Notes under the pieces: model-generated
Told to the model about the DNA's origin: nothing
Databases searched by the model: none
The model's input: the letters and a program-made list of their open reading frames with translations, nothing else
Program-made: the position numbers and the translations under genes
NCBI RefSeq assembly: GCF_900110875.1
Contig: NZ_FOFM01000021.1
Location: 1 to 33,473, forward strand
Direction: 5' to 3'
Length of the DNA: 33,473 bases
Origin: Pseudovibrio axinellae
Lineage (GTDB): Bacteria > Pseudomonadota > Alphaproteobacteria > Rhizobiales > Stappiaceae
Part shown: piece after piece, positions 1 through 7,986 of the stretch
How the letters are laid out: each line of letters starts with the position of its first letter
How positions within the stretch are numbered: the stretch's first letter is position 1

Positions 1-57
1 CCCAACATGGCCATCGGTGGCATTACGCCCGCAACAAAACTAAAAATGGCGGCATAG
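1..57 (+). pseudogene. 3' end of probable IS3/IS481-like transposase (cut by window edge)
   Basis: Frame 1 reads through the first 18 codons and ends at TAG 55-57. The peptide is PNMAIGGITPATKLKMAA. It resembles the extreme C-terminus of DDE transposases of the IS3/IS481 type, where an R-P-H-x-x-L-G-G-x-T-P-A-x-x-L pattern is usual; here the Pro-x-x-Ala-x-Gly-Gly-x-Thr-Pro-Ala spacing is kept. The catalytic part lies outside the window, so family and intactness cannot be judged. The sequence just after the stop (about 58-110), including an ATGGGGGGATTACC segment, could hold the terminal inverted repeat, but only one end is present, so this cannot be tested here. Confidence 0.45.
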
Positions 58-122
58 CTCTATTACCAAACTCCTCCATAAATGGGGGGATTACCGGCTG
101 AAAGACAGGCCATTTTCTGCCC

Positions 123-150
123 TTGACAAATTTGTTTGAGTTCATATATT
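123..150 (+). promoter_or_regulatory. sigma70-like promoter for the DUF2798-like gene
   Basis: TTGACA (123-128) is a perfect -35 hexamer. It is followed after 16 bp by TATATT (145-150), five of six matches to the -10 consensus. Transcription would start near 157 and give a leader of about 18 nt before the ATG at 175. The promoter overlaps an upstream in-frame TTG (136), which makes that TTG an unlikely start. It lies immediately downstream of the presumed IS end. Confidence 0.6.
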
Positions 151-174
151 TTGAAGCCAAATAAAAATAGAGAG

Positions 175-450
175 ATGTGTATGAACGTTTCCCCTCGTAC
201 CTACGGGTATCTGCTTCGCATTTGCATTTCATTCTTTATGAGTATGTTGATGTCATTTTCAATGTTGGTTGTTAATCTTGGATTTGTTGCGGACTTCATG
301 TTTTTGTGGTTCAAGTCCTTTTCTATTGCGTTCGCGTTGGCCGTGGTAATTAGTGCCTTTGTTTTTCCATTGGTGGCAGCCCTTCTGTCGAAATTCGTCA
401 ATGTTTGTGAAAAAACTGGTCGCTACAGCGAAAGCGCTGAAAGCTGCTGA
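175..450 (+). CDS. DUF2798-like small membrane protein
   Basis: A 91-residue protein with two hydrophobic segments, about residues 9-37 and 44-72 from the ATG at 175. The pattern resembles the DUF2798 family of two-helix inner-membrane proteins: a first helix with S-F-x-M-x-x-x-N-x-G, then a W-x-x-S-F-x-x-A-F-A stretch leading to a second helix containing Phe-Pro. No function is established for that family. The start was placed at ATG 175 (a second ATG is at 181) because the upstream TTG lies inside the promoter. The ribosome binding site is weak (AGAG). It appears to be monocistronic; the next gene starts about 210 bp further on. Confidence 0.6.
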   Translation: MCMNVSPRTYGYLLRICISFFMSMLMSFSMLVVNLGFVADFMFLWFKSFSIAFALAVVISAFVFPLVAALLSKFVNVCEKTGRYSESAESC

Positions 451-659
451 GCGCAGGTTTTTAAATTGCACGATCCCAGCCTTTTGCAATTAATAATGGC
501 CGCGATGTTTTTTGAGTTTGATTTCTGAGTCGTCTAAGTATAGGTGCATATTGAGTGTCAGCGGACGCTTAATATTTCTTTCCAGCCCATCACCTCTTCG
601 TAGATTAGCTTTCTAGTCGTTTCTAGTCAGCGGTTTTGTGCTGCAAGCAAGGACAGGAT

Positions 660-1568
660 ATGGCTCAGTTTCTCGCAAAGCGAAATCTGGGTATCGCCCT
701 CACGATACTATCAACGCTGATTTTTGCCGCGCAGGACGCAATTACCAAGCAGCTTGTGTCAGATCACCCAGTCTGGTTCATCCTTATGGTGCGCTTCTGG
801 GTTCTACTTGCCATCGCAGTTGGTTGGGCGTTAATCAGCAAACAGGGCTTTTATTCTGTCGTTCGCACCAGACGCCCTGTGCTCCAGATTATTCGCGGCA
901 TTTTGTTGTTTGGTGAGATTTGCCTGATCACTTTCGCATTCAGTATGCTTGGATTGGCAGATGTTACTGCGATTTTTCAGGTGCACCCACTGATAGTGAC
1001 TGGCCTTGCATCGGTTTTCCTTGGTGAAACAGTAGGGTGGCGCCGTATGCTAGCGATGCTTGCGGGAATGTCTGGGCTATTGATCATGCTGCAACCAGAC
1101 GGAAACATCGGCGGATGGGGTGCGGTGGTTGCCTTGGCAGGCTCGGTTAGCTTCGCACTTTATCAACTGTTGACCAGGGTTGTGAGTCAGGATGACAGTG
1201 CGCTGACATCGTTTTTGTATGTCGGTATTATAGGCACGGTGATCTCAACCATAGTTGGATCGCAACACATAATGCCTTTTGACGAGGTTGAGTGGGTTTT
1301 GTTGCTAGGCATCTGTGTGACAGGTACCTCCGCACACTTTCTGCTTATGAAAGCACTCTCCTTGGCGCAGGCAAGCGACATACAGCCCTTCAATTACCTT
1401 CAGTTGGTTTGGTCCATCCCGATTGGTTTTCTAGTTTTCTCTGACCTACCAATTGCCACTACGATATTGGGTGCAGGTATTGTCGTTGGAGCTGGGCTGT
1501 TTTCTCTGTCGCGGCAACGCATTCGTGATGAAGAAAAAGCGGCAGATCAAACCCAGAAAAGAAACTAA
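660..1568 (+). CDS. EamA/DMT-family transporter
   Basis: A 302-residue, very hydrophobic protein with about ten predicted membrane helices arranged as two EamA repeats, the usual size for drug/metabolite transporters. Family features include an N-terminal helix leading into S-T-L-I-F-A-A-Q-D-A-x-x-K, the F-x-L-M-V-R-F segment, and near the end of each repeat a P-L-x-V-T-G-L-A-S-V-F-L-G-E stretch. Substrate cannot be deduced; members move amino acids, nucleosides and other small metabolites across the inner membrane. The start is ATG 660, preceded by AAGGA at six bases; an in-frame TTG at 636 is less likely. It converges on the formyltransferase gene, with 52 bp between the stops. No functional link to the capsule genes is evident. 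Confidence 0.85.
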   Translation: MAQFLAKRNLGIALTILSTLIFAAQDAITKQLVSDHPVWFILMVRFWVLLAIAVGWALISKQGFYSVVRTRRPVLQIIRGILLFGEICLITFAFSMLGLADVTAIFQVHPLIVTGLASVFLGETVGWRRMLAMLAGMSGLLIMLQPDGNIGGWGAVVALAGSVSFALYQLLTRVVSQDDSALTSFLYVGIIGTVISTIVGSQHIMPFDEVEWVLLLGICVTGTSAHFLLMKALSLAQASDIQPFNYLQLVWSIPIGFLVFSDLPIATTILGAGIVVGAGLFSLSRQRIRDEEKAADQTQKRN

Positions 1569-1620
1569 CAAAAGAATTAGGAAGGAGGAGAAGTCTTTCA
1601 GTGGCTCTCCCCGCTTAAGA

Positions 1621-2367
1621 TCAAAGCCTATTTCCACGTCCCAGAAACTTAAGAACGTCGCGGTTGGTTGGCCAACTGCGATAGCGTGCCGGCCGATCGT
1701 CTTCGGTTGGTAGGCAATCACTCTTATTTAGAAAATGAGAGGCAACGAGGTTGCCGGTTTTGCTGAAGAGTTCAAGGTTAGTTCTAAAGAGTGTTCTCTT
1801 TTGAGGCACTATACGCTGCTCTGCCAAGACCAGCCCTGAATCTATCTTTTGAATGCTCTCGTGCAAGCTAACGGTGAAACTCTTTTCATCATCCATGATT
1901 GCATCAAAGACTGGATCTGGGCCCTTGAAGATGGGGAGTTTTCCGGGATGAATGTTATAGGTTTTGCCGCCAAAGCGTTCGTAGAACTTAACCCGTAGAA
2001 TTTGGCCAAGGTGAACACTCAGGAAAATATCTGGTTTGCAGCCCTCTAAGAAATCGAGTGTTGTTTTGGAACTCACATCATTTGTGCGCAGGATAGGGCA
2101 ATTAAGGCTATGAGACCAAACCGGCATGGCCTTCCACTTTGGAACATGAGGAAGCCGACAGGCAGGCTTGGTGACTGCCCCTAAGTAGCCGGTATAGATT
2201 GGGCCAGAACGCGAGATGAGTTTTTTGTAGGCTCGCCAGTTGCCCTGGGTCCCGTCGATGGCTGTGCACTCCACCAAACTCGTAATTTTAATGTCTGGAT
2301 GGCGAAGGAGGGAGTGTAACGCGGCATCTGTATAGACACTGGCGCTCGATATGAGGCAGATCTGCAT
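1621..2367 (-). CDS. Formyltransferase-family protein, capsule operon
   Basis: A 248-residue protein with the formyl_trans_N fold (as in Fmt, PurN, ArnA and sugar N-formyltransferases). The N-terminal strand is MQICLISSAS. The catalytic triad of the family is visible: Asn138 and His140 in YNIHPGKLPIFKGPDP, and Asp176 in IQKIDSGLVLAEQ. These enzymes move a formyl group from N10-formyltetrahydrofolate to a primary amine. There is no Fmt C-terminal tRNA-binding domain, so methionyl-tRNA formylation is unlikely. It is the last gene of the leftward capsule operon, 13 bp after the second kpsS-like gene, with AGGGAA as ribosome binding site. A role in N-formylating an amino sugar of the capsule, or the amine of the lipid anchor, is inference from position. 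Confidence 0.8.
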   Translation of the reverse strand: MQICLISSASVYTDAALHSLLRHPDIKITSLVECTAIDGTQGNWRAYKKLISRSGPIYTGYLGAVTKPACRLPHVPKWKAMPVWSHSLNCPILRTNDVSSKTTLDFLEGCKPDIFLSVHLGQILRVKFYERFGGKTYNIHPGKLPIFKGPDPVFDAIMDDEKSFTVSLHESIQKIDSGLVLAEQRIVPQKRTLFRTNLELFSKTGNLVASHFLNKSDCLPTEDDRPARYRSWPTNRDVLKFLGRGNRL

Positions 2368-2380
2368 CCGTATTCCCTAT

Positions 2381-3679
2381 CTACATGAAGTACTCGTATG
2401 TAACGCCCATCGTCTGCGCCTTTTTTAGTCTTGGTGGTTCGGCACTTTGCACCGGCCGTTCCATGTAGGGGCTGCAGAGAACCTTCTCTGCGGTCCCTTT
2501 TGCAGCAGCTTCCAGACCCTGCGCATTATAGAGCGTGCCGCGAACCTGATTGACCGTCTTCAACGCTTCAATAAACTTAAGGAATACGGTGGGATCTGGG
2601 GGAGTTGTGGAACACCAAAAGTCCTCCCAATCTCCCTGATGTGTGAGTCCGTCAATGTCGTATATAGTTGGCAATATACAGCAGGTTGGAATACCATATT
2701 CCAATGCTTCAATGCCAGCAGAGCTGTTAATGGTCAGCAGGCCGAGAGAAGCTTCAGCGAGTTCCTTTATAGAGCGGCCATGAATGAGTTGTGTGCGCTG
2801 CATAACTCCGTGTTTATCACTCGCCTTCGCGATTGCACGTGAGAGCTCTTTAAAACGGTATTCAAGGGGATGACTTTTGAAAACCAGCAAGGTTCCCACA
2901 GGAGCAATTTTTGAAAAAGACTCTATGACTTTGTCAATGGCCTCATAAATGCTAGCAAACGGTGAATGATCCCTTATCTGGAAATCACCATTGAGCTGTA
3001 AGGCAAACAGGTAATAGGGAGTACCGTCCTGCTTTAAACGCTTCCAGGCTGCATCTGCAGCTTTCTTTTGGCGTTTGGACTGTGCCCTTGCTTTCAGCCA
3101 GCCGCCGTAAACCTGGGTCCGCGGCTCGGTGCGATGATTGAGGTAGTACGGAAACTTTCTGGCATACAATGCGTTATAAAATGTAAAGCCCAGCTCCTGT
3201 AGCACAATTTGCTTGTAACTACCTGGGTACAATAGCTCTGCTGTGTCAGCGGTCACCGGCGTTTGCAACGCCATCAACTCATCTTTGTTCTGAGGGAAGT
3301 AGGAGAGGGCGGAGCACCCACCAAATTCAACTGTCATCCAATCGGGCCGCAGATATCCGAGTTCAGTCGCGATAATGTTCACGTCCAACCGTTTCGCTAC
3401 GCCTATAGCAACTTGGTGGTAAAACCTGCGATCGCCATGAAGGAGTATATCTGTAATGCCGTTGGAAACGATCAACGCTTCCAGAAAGAGTGCCCACGTG
3501 TCAGGCTTTTGCGTGAAGCGAACAGCATCGCTCTGTTCCCAATCAGATACATCGCTACCGCAAAAGTGGACTTTCAGCGTTTTAGCACCAAGAGCTACTA
3601 AATGATGGGCTGTGCGAGCGTAGTATTTCGAAAGGGGCCCCTGTAGCAGCAGGACAGAGCGTGTTTTGTCTGAAGTCAT
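2381..3679 (-). CDS. KpsS-like capsule Kdo transferase, second copy
   Basis: A 432-residue protein of the Capsule_synth family (PF05159; KpsS/LipB type). Landmarks in order: GDRRFYH, ATELGYLRPDWMTVEFGG, LQLNGDFQIRDHSPF, VFKSHPLEYR, LLTINSSAGIEALEYGIP, and YDIDGLTHQGDWEDFW. KpsS of Escherichia coli adds the first beta-Kdo to the lipid terminus of group 2 capsules, on the cytoplasmic face of the inner membrane. The ATG at 3679 overlaps the stop of the upstream paralogue by four bases (ATGA), and GGAG precedes it, so the two are translationally coupled. It shares all motifs with its neighbour but is clearly diverged, so a different acceptor or sugar is possible. Confidence 0.85.
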   Translation of the reverse strand: MTSDKTRSVLLLQGPLSKYYARTAHHLVALGAKTLKVHFCGSDVSDWEQSDAVRFTQKPDTWALFLEALIVSNGITDILLHGDRRFYHQVAIGVAKRLDVNIIATELGYLRPDWMTVEFGGCSALSYFPQNKDELMALQTPVTADTAELLYPGSYKQIVLQELGFTFYNALYARKFPYYLNHRTEPRTQVYGGWLKARAQSKRQKKAADAAWKRLKQDGTPYYLFALQLNGDFQIRDHSPFASIYEAIDKVIESFSKIAPVGTLLVFKSHPLEYRFKELSRAIAKASDKHGVMQRTQLIHGRSIKELAEASLGLLTINSSAGIEALEYGIPTCCILPTIYDIDGLTHQGDWEDFWCSTTPPDPTVFLKFIEALKTVNQVRGTLYNAQGLEAAAKGTAEKVLCSPYMERPVQSAEPPRLKKAQTMGVTYEYFM

Positions 3680-4980
3680 TTATCACTCCAGTAACAATCT
3701 GCAGGTATCGGAACACCTGCTGCCTTGGCTGTTGCAAGACGCGGGGGTACTTCAACAAAAGTGCCGTGTCCGTTGACCCGATCCTCAAGGATACGTTTCA
3801 CAAACTCTTTTGCAGCAATCCTGCGGCCTTCCAGATTGTAAAAACTGCCATGTATCTGAATGGTATGTCCCATCAGCTTTTCTAGGTCGTGATAAAGTTC
3901 AGAGTCTGGTTGAAGCGGATCTTCCCAAAAATTGTCCAAAGTGCCCTGATCGGTCAACCCGGCAATATCATAGATTGCAATACCCATGGGCTTAACAGGT
4001 ACCCCAGTCTTCAAAGCTTCCATGCCGACTGTGCTGTTAACCAGTACACAACCACGAGAATGCCTAAGCAGTAGATTCAGGTCGCCACCATCGATGATCA
4101 ATGTCCTGTCTAAGCACCTGAACTCCTCCGCTATCTGTCGGATGACTTTCGGCCACTTTTCAACGTTGTTGTCAAACGGATGCAGTTTAAAAACTAGTTT
4201 ACTGCCGGCATCCGAATTTGCAGAAAATGAGCTGTAGAGTTCTCTGATGAAACTCGATAGATGCTTATAGCGCGAGTGATGCCTGATCTGGTAGTCACCT
4301 TGCATCTGCATAGGCACGACAAAATACTCGGTTTTATCGCGTACAAGCGCGCTGATCGTCTCATCAGCTTCCTTCGCAAGCCGTTTTTGACGAATCAACC
4401 GTGGAATGTAGCTGAAGTAGTCCCTGAATGGGTGATAATATCTATCCCGTTGATAAAAGGGGAACAGGTAAGGAAAGAACACCGGAATCAGATTGCAGAT
4501 CACCTCATTGACCGCTTCCTCTAAGAAAGAGTGTGGGAAAGGACCAGGAGCCTCCAGCTCAGGTAAGTCCGCAGCACTTGACCTTATTTGCAACGGGTCA
4601 TTGGGATAGTGAGAGTAAACACCCATGCCGCCGCGCTCAAGTGTTATCCAGTCAGGGCGCATGTACCCGAATTCGTAGGCAAATGTGTTGATCCCGCGCC
4701 GCATCGCAACATCATGCGCCACCCGGTGGTATGGCCGCCGATCTGCATAATAAATAATGTCTGTAATGTCGTTTTCGACAATCAGCGTCTCAAGCTTGTC
4801 TTGCCACTTTTTCAAACGACCAAAGTAGTTAACAGCACCAGTACCAAAACGGAAATACCAATCACTGAGCGAAAAGTTAACAACCTTGCACGCGACGTCT
4901 TCGCCTTCGAACTCCTTGAGTAACGACCGACAAAATCCAGAAGGGTGGGATTGCAAAATTAATATTGAACGGGCCGTCAT
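3676..4980 (-). CDS. KpsS-like capsule Kdo transferase, first copy
   Basis: A 434-residue Capsule_synth (PF05159) protein. The same motif series as its neighbour is present: ADRRPYH, AYEFGYMRPDWITLERGG, MQMQGDYQIRHHSRY, VFKLHPFDNN, VLVNSTVGMEALKTGVP and YDIAGLTDQGTLDNFW. The YDI-x-GLT-x-QG...FW block is characteristic of KpsS/LipB proteins, which start the Kdo linker on the lipid. The start was set at ATG 4980; an in-frame TTG at 4995 immediately abuts the kpsT stop and lacks a better ribosome site. It lies 15 bp downstream of kpsT and overlaps the next gene by four bases, so all are one transcript. A sequence-based split of roles between the two copies is not possible here. Confidence 0.85.
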   Translation of the reverse strand: MTARSILILQSHPSGFCRSLLKEFEGEDVACKVVNFSLSDWYFRFGTGAVNYFGRLKKWQDKLETLIVENDITDIIYYADRRPYHRVAHDVAMRRGINTFAYEFGYMRPDWITLERGGMGVYSHYPNDPLQIRSSAADLPELEAPGPFPHSFLEEAVNEVICNLIPVFFPYLFPFYQRDRYYHPFRDYFSYIPRLIRQKRLAKEADETISALVRDKTEYFVVPMQMQGDYQIRHHSRYKHLSSFIRELYSSFSANSDAGSKLVFKLHPFDNNVEKWPKVIRQIAEEFRCLDRTLIIDGGDLNLLLRHSRGCVLVNSTVGMEALKTGVPVKPMGIAIYDIAGLTDQGTLDNFWEDPLQPDSELYHDLEKLMGHTIQIHGSFYNLEGRRIAAKEFVKRILEDRVNGHGTFVEVPPRLATAKAAGVPIPADCYWSDK

Positions 4981-4995
4981 ACCAAGTCCACTCAA

Positions 4996-5652
4996 CTATT
5001 TGAGTTGATTTTTGCGATGCTGAGCGAGACCTTCAGCAAGAGAATCATACATTTTCAGCCGTCCCTCATGAAGAAGGCAGGCAGTATCGCAGAATTTCTT
5101 GATCGTCCCTTCAGAGTGAGAGATCATAATGATGTTCGAGTGTTTAAGCTTCGATTCAAACATTTCATTACATTTTTGTTTAAATCGTGCATCGCCGACG
5201 GCGGTGATCTCATCGATCAAATAGCAATCAAAATCAATTGCCATGCTCACGCCGAAGGCCAGACGAGCTTTCATACCACTTGAGTAAGTTTGGATTGGAA
5301 GGCTCATGGAGGGGCCAAGCTCCGAAAAATCCTCAACAAACTCCACCATCCGCTCAGTGTCCTGACCATACATGCGTGCCACAAATCGCGTGTTCTCGAT
5401 CCCGGTCATTTTACCAGCAAACCCACCACCAAAACCGAGCGGCCAAGATACCTTCACGTTTCTTTTGATACGTCCACTATCAGGTAACTCAGCTCCCGCG
5501 ATGAGACGCATTAGTGTGGATTTGCCTGCCCCGTTATGGCCGAGGATACCTACATTTTTTCCCTTGGGAAATTTTGCTGTTAGCCCGTGGAGGATAGTTT
5601 TAGTGACTCCTTTCAGGCGATATGTCTTTCGAACGTTTTGGAACTCAATCAT
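4996..5652 (-). CDS. kpsT: KpsT-type capsule polysaccharide ABC transporter ATPase
   Basis: A 218-residue ABC ATPase, the usual length for KpsT/CtrD/BexA. Walker A is GHNGAGKS (residues 38-45). The signature YSSGM is followed by KARLAFGVSMA, Walker B is YLIDEITAVGD, and the switch histidine lies in MISHSEG. The glycine-rich W-P-L-G-F-G-G-G-F segment after Walker A is typical of polysaccharide exporters. It hydrolyses ATP to drive export of lipid-linked capsular polysaccharide through KpsM. Its ATG overlaps the kpsM TGA by one base (TGATG). The protein lacks the C-terminal carbohydrate-binding extension of Wzt O-antigen exporters, so recognition is probably not of a non-reducing-end cap. In rhizobia the equivalent gene is rkpS. 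Confidence 0.93.
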   Translation of the reverse strand: MIEFQNVRKTYRLKGVTKTILHGLTAKFPKGKNVGILGHNGAGKSTLMRLIAGAELPDSGRIKRNVKVSWPLGFGGGFAGKMTGIENTRFVARMYGQDTERMVEFVEDFSELGPSMSLPIQTYSSGMKARLAFGVSMAIDFDCYLIDEITAVGDARFKQKCNEMFESKLKHSNIIMISHSEGTIKKFCDTACLLHEGRLKMYDSLAEGLAQHRKNQLK

Positions 5653-6419
5653 CAGTGTGACTTCTTCCTATAAAGACGTTCGCCATAAAACCCGACTAGC
5701 AGAAGAATTATAGCACAGGTCAAAAGGTAAGGTTTGCTTAGGACAACACTATCGTAGTTGCCATAATACCCCTCTCGAAACCACTCCACACCGTGTAAAA
5801 TTGGATTCCAAGCAAGAATTTTTACGATATGAGAAGGAAAATCACTCGGAACATAAAATATGCCAGATAGAAAAAAGAGAGGCCGACTTATGATTCCGTC
5901 GATCTGTTTCCAAGTTGGCCACAGTCGCAAGAGCACGGCATTTGTTGCGCCCGCGCCTAAACCGAGCAGAGACACGGCAAGAAACGCGGAGGCGCACTCT
6001 TCTGGACGAACCGGCAACGCTGCGTTATCCCACCAAATAATCAGTGTAAAAAATACAATAATGATCATAAGGTAAGTCAGCGTGATCAAAATGTACTTCG
6101 AAATTAGGAGGTCAGCTTCGTGAACAAGCGGGTAGCTTAACAGCCCACGACTAGAGTTGATCGCAGTCATCAAAGAGCCAGAAAGTCTTGAATATGTTTG
6201 GAAGGTCAACACGCCCGTTGCAAAAAACAAGGCGAAGCTTGTCCCAAAGGCGGGTGATCTGCCAATAGCGGAAAAAATCATCACAAGCACTAGAGTACTC
6301 AGAGCAGGATTAACGATTGCCCAAAGATAACCTAGTTGCGTGTCGCCGAATGCTGTCCTGGTTTCTCTAAGGACGAGAGCCCCAATGACTCTTGCTTGAG
6401 TAGTGATTACACCTTCCAT
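5652..6419 (-). CDS. kpsM: KpsM-type capsule polysaccharide ABC transporter permease
   Basis: A 255-residue ABC2-type membrane protein with six predicted helices. The N-terminus LRETRTAFGDTQLGYLWAIV carries the L-R-E-x-x-x-R-(Y/F)-G-x-x-x-x-G-Y-x-W motif of KpsM/CtrC/BexB permeases, and the fourth helix region has FFLSGIFYVPSDFP, also typical. It forms the inner-membrane channel with KpsT. The start ATG 6419 is nine bases after the kpsE-like stop, with AGGA as ribosome site. Rhizobial homologues are called rkpT. Length and motifs are intact. Confidence 0.92.
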   Translation of the reverse strand: MEGVITTQARVIGALVLRETRTAFGDTQLGYLWAIVNPALSTLVLVMIFSAIGRSPAFGTSFALFFATGVLTFQTYSRLSGSLMTAINSSRGLLSYPLVHEADLLISKYILITLTYLMIIIVFFTLIIWWDNAALPVRPEECASAFLAVSLLGLGAGATNAVLLRLWPTWKQIDGIISRPLFFLSGIFYVPSDFPSHIVKILAWNPILHGVEWFREGYYGNYDSVVLSKPYLLTCAIILLLVGFYGERLYRKKSH

Positions 6420-6428
6420 GCCCGCATC

Positions 6429-7808
6429 CTACTTGAGGTGATCACGAATGGAGTAAGCGATCATAGTCGCAAGCGCCCAGACCGCAAATAACCCGAGGAA
6501 GAGAAGGAGTGAGTTGGTCAGGCGGCGTGGATAGATGGCTTCCTCCGGTTTTGATGGAGGGTTAAAGACCGCAAGGTATCTTTGTTGACGGTCGGCCTCA
6601 GCGCGAGATCGTTCCAAACCGGCAAGTGCCGCTGTGTAGGCTTGTTGTGCAAATTCCTGCTCGACCAAAAGCTCTTCGTAGTTAGCCAGGAGAGAGGACA
6701 AGGAGGAAAGGCGATCAGCACCTTGCGGGACTTGACGCAGTCGATCAGTACCAACTCCACTTATCTCATCGCGCTTGCTCAGGATTTGCTCAATTAGAAC
6801 TTTTTCCTGCTTTCGCAATTGGCGAATGGTAGGCGAACTTTCATCGATGGTTCCGACGAGGGTTGCAAGGCGTGATCTCGTGTCAAGAAGCTGTTTTTCT
6901 AATCCCGCGATTAACTCGATCTGCACTTCTGCGTTACGCGTTGGATCTATCGAGCTCTGAGTACTACGAAAATCTTTCATTCGCATACGGCTGATTTTCA
7001 ATCGCAACTCTGAGCGGCGCACTTCCTCTTCAGCAAACTTCACCGCATCTTTACGCGCATTTTGGGAAAGCGTATTGACGAGATCGGCACCGTAGGAAAG
7101 AACGCGGGAGGCAATGCGCTCAGTCATCTCAGGCGTAAACGCCTGCACTTCAACTTCAATTATGCTTGATGTATTGTCAAAACTCGTTGCGATCATACCC
7201 TGCCAATAGTCAACTAGGTCTTCGATCGGCAGGCCGGGATCAAGTCGGTAAAGAAAATCGACGTTGTCATCGCCGAAATGCTCAATGATACCTTCGTCCG
7301 CGGCTAATTTTGCGACAACTTCGCGGCCTTGCATATAGTCCATCAAGATGAAGGAGTCAGTTGTGGTTGTCCCTACACTCGCAAGGCCCGTTAAAGCGCC
7401 TAGGAAATCTCCGCCTGCAGATGACCCATCCATGCCGCGAACGGCAAAGCCGATGGTTGAAGAATAGCGGTCCGATGCAATCAATAAGAAATAGGTTGTA
7501 CCAAGTAAGCTCGGAAGCAGCACCATTAAAGCGAAGGACAGCGCCAAGACCTTCCGCCTGAATTGTTGAGGCCTTAAACCGCGAAATTCGAAGAAGCCCT
7601 TAGCTTCTTCGGTTATCGTCTGCCTCGCCTTGTCGATAGGCAGTGCGACGATAGAAGCAACTTTCTTTGGAGAAATTTGCTTCTTCGCTGGCGTGGCAGC
7701 TGCCTTTGGTTGAGCCACCTTGCCGCTTTGCGGTGGTTTTGCACTATCAGGGTTAGCCGCGGCTGCAGGCAGAACCGCCGCAACTTTTGCTGTTGTCCCT
7801 TTTTCCAT
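6429..7808 (-). CDS. kpsE: KpsE/BexC/CtrB-type capsule export inner-membrane protein (polysaccharide copolymerase)
   Basis: A 459-residue protein. Residues 1-60 are rich in Ala, Pro and Lys and unstructured-looking. A first membrane helix is at about 87-110, then a periplasmic region, a long Arg/Glu-rich coiled coil at about 240-345 (EEEVRRSELRLKISRMRMKD within it), and a C-terminal helix at about 436-455 (YPRRLTNSLLLFLGLFAVWA region). This is the PCP-3 topology of KpsE/CtrB, which links the KpsMT exporter to the outer-membrane channel. Rhizobial RkpR is the counterpart. It lies 178 bp downstream of the Wza/KpsD-like gene and nine bases upstream of kpsM. The disordered N-terminal tail is longer than in E. 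coli KpsE. Confidence 0.88.
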   Translation of the reverse strand: MEKGTTAKVAAVLPAAAANPDSAKPPQSGKVAQPKAAATPAKKQISPKKVASIVALPIDKARQTITEEAKGFFEFRGLRPQQFRRKVLALSFALMVLLPSLLGTTYFLLIASDRYSSTIGFAVRGMDGSSAGGDFLGALTGLASVGTTTTDSFILMDYMQGREVVAKLAADEGIIEHFGDDNVDFLYRLDPGLPIEDLVDYWQGMIATSFDNTSSIIEVEVQAFTPEMTERIASRVLSYGADLVNTLSQNARKDAVKFAEEEVRRSELRLKISRMRMKDFRSTQSSIDPTRNAEVQIELIAGLEKQLLDTRSRLATLVGTIDESSPTIRQLRKQEKVLIEQILSKRDEISGVGTDRLRQVPQGADRLSSLSSLLANYEELLVEQEFAQQAYTAALAGLERSRAEADRQQRYLAVFNPPSKPEEAIYPRRLTNSLLLFLGLFAVWALATMIAYSIRDHLK

Positions 7809-7986
7809 AGCGGGTCGTCACCTTTTCGAAATTATCACTTTAACTCAAGCTTGATAGTTCAATCTGAACGCTAAGCATGGAAAGCAGCTGGTCTCCCGCA
7901 AGCATAACACGGGATCGAAATTTGAGAAGTTCATTTTAGCTTCAAATTGAGGAGGATGCCTTTACATCGGCAGGATTTCCCCAGGC
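7809..7986 (-). other. Intercistronic region between the Wza-like and kpsE-like genes
   Basis: This 178-bp spacer is much longer than the other gaps in the operon (0-15 bp). It contains an imperfect inverted repeat, AATTTGAGAAG at about 7919-7929 and CTTCAAATT at about 7941-7949. It could allow partial uncoupling of the two genes (attenuation or an internal promoter). No convincing promoter hexamers or uridine tract were found. Confidence 0.3.

Noticed and set aside
23-232. Minus-strand open frame at the left edge
   Set aside because: No recognisable protein, and it runs opposite both the transposase end and the promoter plus start of the DUF2798-like gene.
1587-1610. GGAGA/TCTCC hairpin between the converging EamA and formyltransferase genes
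   Set aside because: The stem is only five base pairs with a 14-nt loop, and no clean uridine tract follows on either strand.
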